Assembly (NCBI RefSeq): GCF_000744775.1
Contig: NZ_JQMP01000001.1
Location: 1-64,000 of the forward strand
Origin: Thermorudis peleae
Lineage (GTDB): Bacteria > Chloroflexota > Chloroflexia > Thermomicrobiales > Thermomicrobiaceae
DNA length: 64,000 bases
Direction of reading: 5' to 3'
This document shows positions 61,106 to 64,000 of this stretch, piece by piece. The translations under genes and the position numbers were made by a program. Every line of letters starts with the position of its first letter. Position 1 is the stretch's first letter. Under the pieces are notes generated by a model. The model was not told where the DNA came from. It did not search any database and saw only the letters and a program-made list of their open reading frames with translations.

Positions 61106-62505
61106 GCGACACCTCCGGCTGCCAGCACGGCATCAACAATCTTCCGATAGCCTGTGCAGCGGCAGATATTGCCACTTAACGCCACTCTCACCTCGTCAGG
61201 GGTCGGTTGTGGCCGTTCCTCTAGCAGCATTGCGCTCGCCATGAGCATTCCCGGGATGCAGAAGCCGCACTGCACGGCGCCGTGTTCGATAAAGGCTGCT
61301 TGGACAGGATGGAGGCCGGTTGGTGACGGCCTCGTGCCCGCTAACCCTTCAATCGTGACGATTTCGCCGCCGTGTGCTTGTGGTGCTGGCACAAGACACG
61401 ACATCACCGCTTGTCCATTCAGCCAAACGGTGCAGGCGCCACATTCACCCTCGGCACAGCCTTCTTTCGCGCCCGTCAACCCAGCGTCCTCGCGCAACGC
61501 ATCGAGTAAAGGCTTCGTGGCCGCACTTGGCGGCAAGACAGTGGGCTGGCCGTTGATCGTGACATGGATGGTTCCGTTAAAGGGCACTATCGCTGGGCTG
61601 GGTGTGGGGATTTCCAGTAGCACAGGTCTTGTCGGCCACCCCTGACGTTCTTGCCCGATCGCCAGCTGCTCGAGTCCTTGACGTACAAGTGCGGCGACTG
61701 CCGTGTGTCGGTAACGGGCTGAGCCGCGGATATCGTCGATCGGCGCAGCGTCCTGGCTGGCGAGCTGCGCGGCCTGGTCGATTGTCTCTGGAGTAAGGGC
61801 GCGGCCACGCAGGAATGCCTCGGCGCTGCGTGCACGGATGATGGTCGGGGCTACACTGCCGAGCGCAAGAGCACTTTCGGCGATATGGGCTCCATCGAAC
61901 GTGAGTACGATGGCGACATTGACAACTGAGATCGCCTGCGCCCGTCGTAGCCCGAGTTTGAGGAAGATGCCGCGTTGTGTTGGACGCAGGGCTGGGATGC
62001 GGATTTCACGGACGAGTTCGTTGGGGGCAAGGACCGTTTTCCGGACGCCGGTGTAGAACTCGCGCAATGGCACAACACGCTCATGCTGCAGGCTGGTCAG
62101 TACAACTGCCGCGTCAAGGGCAACAAGCGGGGTGATGGTATCGTTGGCAGGCGATGCGGTGACGATATTCCCGGCGACGGTCGCGCGCGTGCGAATTGCT
62201 GGAGCGCCAACTTCCCAACAGGCCTGGGCAAGCGGGAACGCGCGCTCAATGCATAGTGGTGAGGCAATGACGTCGTTGTGAGTCGTCAGCGCGCCGAGCA
62301 CGAGTGTGCCGTTCTCTTCACGAATGAAGCGCAGCTCCGAGAGCGCTGTGAGGTCGATTAAGGTCGTTGTCGGCCGAATGCCTCGGCGAAGCTCAACGAG
62401 GACATCCGTACCGCCGGCGACGAGGCGTGCTTGTCCTTGGAGAGTGTCAAGCAGCGTAAGGGCGTCGGTCAGTGTCGTTGGGCGATAGTAGTGTTGCCAG
62501 AGCAT
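61093..62505 (-). CDS. Fused FAD-binding and [2Fe-2S] subunit of xanthine dehydrogenase
   Basis: The 470-residue product joins two usual subunits. Residues ~1-285 are the CoxM/XdhB-type FAD domain (QARLVAGGTDVLVEL, IRTRATVAGNIVTASPANDT). Residues ~305-470 are the CoxS/XdhC-type iron-sulfur domain: a plant-type cluster site CAEGECGACTVWLNG...SCL and the second cluster CGFCIPGM...CRCTGY. FAD-then-FeS is the reverse of the FeS-FAD order in single-chain eukaryotic enzymes. It passes electrons from the Mo subunit to NAD or another acceptor. Confidence 0.93.
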   Translation of the reverse strand: MLWQHYYRPTTLTDALTLLDTLQGQARLVAGGTDVLVELRRGIRPTTTLIDLTALSELRFIREENGTLVLGALTTHNDVIASPLCIERAFPLAQACWEVGAPAIRTRATVAGNIVTASPANDTITPLVALDAAVVLTSLQHERVVPLREFYTGVRKTVLAPNELVREIRIPALRPTQRGIFLKLGLRRAQAISVVNVAIVLTFDGAHIAESALALGSVAPTIIRARSAEAFLRGRALTPETIDQAAQLASQDAAPIDDIRGSARYRHTAVAALVRQGLEQLAIGQERQGWPTRPVLLEIPTPSPAIVPFNGTIHVTINGQPTVLPPSAATKPLLDALREDAGLTGAKEGCAEGECGACTVWLNGQAVMSCLVPAPQAHGGEIVTIEGLAGTRPSPTGLHPVQAAFIEHGAVQCGFCIPGMLMASAMLLEERPQPTPDEVRVALSGNICRCTGYRKIVDAVLAAGGVACPK

Positions 62506-62561
62506 ACAGTGTGCACTCCGTTCATCTCATCCGCGTGAAAACCGCCAGGGGCAAGCCTGCG

Positions 62562-62915
62562 TTAACTCCCTCGGTACGTTACGTACGACCATGGTGAGAC
62601 GAGCAGCGGGACATGGTAGTGGGCAGCTGGATCAGCAACTGTGAAGCGCACTGGAACCTGGTCGAGGAACGGCGGCTGGCTTACATCCGGGTGCCCGGCG
62701 AAGTAGTCACCGACCTCGAAGACGAGTTCGTAGGTCCCAGCTGTGAAAGCGTCACCGGCAAGCAGCGGCGCAGATGTCCGCCCGTCGGCATTGGTTCGCG
62801 TCGTGGTGAGCAGCACGCGCTCGCCGCTTGGCGCAATGCGCCAGAGGCTCAGGGCGAGTCCTGCAGCGGGCCGCCCGCGGGCCGTATCGAGTACGTGGGT
62901 GGTAAGTTGGCCCAT
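62562..62915 (-). CDS. uraH: 5-Hydroxyisourate hydrolase (transthyretin-related)
   Basis: The 117-residue product starts [17 protein letters not shown], carries the [10 protein letters not shown] loop and the [19 protein letters not shown] ending. The His, Arg, His and terminal YRGS are the catalytic and signature residues. It hydrolyses 5-hydroxyisourate to OHCU, the step after urate oxidase. GGGGAGG precedes ATG 62915. It lies 14 bases downstream of the urate oxidase gene. Confidence 0.96.
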   Translation of the reverse strand: MGQLTTHVLDTARGRPAAGLALSLWRIAPSGERVLLTTTRTNADGRTSAPLLAGDAFTAGTYELVFEVGDYFAGHPDVSQPPFLDQVPVRFTVADPAAHYHVPLLVSPWSYVTYRGS

Positions 62916-62929
62916 CGCTGAACCTCCCC

Positions 62930-63865
62930 TCATACCGCGCGCTGCACTGTCAGCCGAATGACGCCGTAGGCTGGGAACGGATCTGAACAGACTTTGACCA
63001 TTGGATCGGTTGTGGATTCGGCAATGATCTGGCGCGTACGGTTTTCAGCCACAAGGTGCACACTGCGGAGCTGTGGAAATCGTTCGAGGATGTGCATCCC
63101 CATCTCATGAACGAGTTGCTGAATTGATTCACTCGTGTAGGAGGCGAAAACCGCGCGCGTGAGATCGCGCACTTGCTCAGCTGCAACATAGCGGCCGTGA
63201 TCGGGTGCGAGAAGGTCGTCGGCCGTCTGATACTGCCAGAAGACGTCAAGCTTGATAGCGAGCGGCCGATCACGTGTTTCTGGTAGCGTCGTGTAGTCAT
63301 CGCGAATAAAACCGGTGAAGGCGCTGCCCGAGAGCTTCATCAACAGTTGGTTGACGTAGCCGCATTGGTGCTCAGTAACGAGCGTGTGGCCGCCATCTCG
63401 AGCCAGCGCCAGCGTTGCTGTTGCGTAGGCTCCAGGAGAAGCAGCGAAGGCTATGGTGCTTGATACGAACTGCCCGTTCTGTGGGACGGTCAGCGGCACA
63501 AAGGGGATCTCGCGAGCAGTCAACCGGACATGCTCGACATGCTGGTAGGTTTTCAGGAAGGCCGATCCAAGGAAGAAAAGGAAAGCTTCCTGAGTAGCGC
63601 CATCGAAATCGAGTGAGTGGCGCAGGATAAAGTTCTTCATCGAGTCAGTAGCGATCACGTCGCGATTATCCCCGTCGGTGTAGGAGCGGAGAAACCGCTC
63701 GCCAAACACCTCGAGATCGACTTCATGAAAAAAGGCCATGTTGGTGCGTCCTGTGAACGATGACTCAGGAATGGGGGAAAGACCAGTCAGCGGGCGCGCA
63801 CTGAAGCGATAAACTGGAATGTATGCTTTCCCGTAACTGTGCTGGTACGTTACCATCTCTGTCAT
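62930..63865 (-). CDS. pucL: Urate oxidase (uricase)
   Basis: The 311-residue cofactor-free oxidase has two T-fold modules. It shows [11 protein letters not shown] with the catalytic K13, [11 protein letters not shown] with the catalytic T73, and later [21 protein letters not shown]. It oxidises urate to 5-hydroxyisourate and H2O2. ATG 63865 is the start consistent with family length; AGGAGAAGGG lies upstream. It is downstream of a partial OHCU decarboxylase gene. Confidence 0.95.
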   Translation of the reverse strand: MTEMVTYQHSYGKAYIPVYRFSARPLTGLSPIPESSFTGRTNMAFFHEVDLEVFGERFLRSYTDGDNRDVIATDSMKNFILRHSLDFDGATQEAFLFFLGSAFLKTYQHVEHVRLTAREIPFVPLTVPQNGQFVSSTIAFAASPGAYATATLALARDGGHTLVTEHQCGYVNQLLMKLSGSAFTGFIRDDYTTLPETRDRPLAIKLDVFWQYQTADDLLAPDHGRYVAAEQVRDLTRAVFASYTSESIQQLVHEMGMHILERFPQLRSVHLVAENRTRQIIAESTTDPMVKVCSDPFPAYGVIRLTVQRAV

Positions 63866-63908
63866 GCCTTGTGCCCTTCTCCTGTGATTCCATCCGCTGC
63901 CGCTGTCA

Positions 63909-64000
63909 TTATGTGGTTGCCGCTGACGCATGGGTATCGCTCACGGTATCGACCAACCGGAACCAGCAGATGCGCGTGATCTCGTGTAATGCCTGGCGTA
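63909..64000 (-). CDS. uraD: C-terminus of OHCU decarboxylase, cut by the window edge
   Basis: The frame entering from the right edge reads RQALHEITRICWFRLVDTV and ends at a TAA at 63911-63909. The ALxEIxRIxxFRL ending is characteristic of OHCU decarboxylase, which makes S-allantoin in the step after UraH. With only 30 codons visible the call depends partly on context. Confidence 0.6.
   Translation of the reverse strand, partial: RQALHEITRICWFRLVDTVSDTHASAATT

Noticed and set aside
1-64000. tRNA or rRNA genes and insertion sequences
   Set aside because: Scanning the intergenic gaps by eye, I saw no T-arm/cloverleaf pattern, rRNA-like sequence, transposase or terminal inverted repeats; a covariance search would be decisive.

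Overview
The window looks like chromosomal DNA of a GC-rich, aerobic, probably thermophilic bacterium of the Chloroflexota, most likely class Thermomicrobia. The main pointers are a heme A synthase/heme O synthase (CtaA-CtaB) gene fusion, large cytosolic sortilin-type beta-propeller proteins, molybdenum hydroxylases of the CO/xanthine dehydrogenase superfamily, an adenosylcobalamin-type MerR light sensor, and densely packed short operons. This placement is inference; no rRNA or tRNA gene was found to confirm it.

Layout. 1-7.1 kb: a decaying sortilin-like propeller gene, a DUF983 gene broken by two compensating indels, a deacetylase-family amidohydrolase, a CarH-like B12 regulator with a divergent palindromic control region, and a YggS-type PLP protein. 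7.3-13 kb: the intact propeller paralogue and a solitary molybdenum hydroxylase large subunit. 13-18.6 kb: GNAT, CtaA-CtaB, a DinB-like protein, a small zinc-ribbon-like protein coupled to mutM, and a hypoxanthine phosphoribosyltransferase with an extra N-terminal nuclease-like domain. 18.8-23.7 kb: thioredoxin-like ferredoxin, an orphan cas2, a FixX-like ferredoxin, LOG protein, VOC protein and trpS. 24-31 kb: a complete type III-A interference operon (cas10-csm2-csm3-csm4-csm5-cas6) with a good promoter but no array, cas1 or csm6 in the window. 31.2-42.1 kb: resolvase-domain protein, Yip1-type membrane protein, Lon-like protease, lysC, a SelW/Rdx-family gene with an in-frame UGA in its CxxU motif, thiI, prsW and mprF.

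42.5-48.9 kb is a mercury and thiol-redox island: merA with a heavy-metal domain, an ArsR-type regulator, small cysteine-pair membrane proteins, a lipoprotein redoxin, a TlpA-type redoxin and CcdA. A gene desert of about 0.8 kb follows.

49.7-64 kb is a purine salvage/degradation cluster. A GntR/FCD regulator faces a long minus-strand run. In transcription order this is uraD (partial), urate oxidase, hydroxyisourate hydrolase, xanthine dehydrogenase (FAD+FeS fusion, then Mo subunit), a possible small coupled ORF, a BMP-type nucleoside/purine ABC transporter, 8-oxoguanine deaminase, hydroxypyruvate isomerase and tartronate semialdehyde reductase. Together these import purines, deaminate and oxidise them to urate, open the ring and recycle the glyoxylate carbon.

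The strongest candidates for new biology are the UGA-containing SelW gene at 36.9 kb, the non-canonical mercury/redox island, the nuclease-HPRT fusion and the CarH-type divergent switch. No insertion sequence or CRISPR array was found. Genes are intact except in the first 2.8 kb, where several indels cluster.
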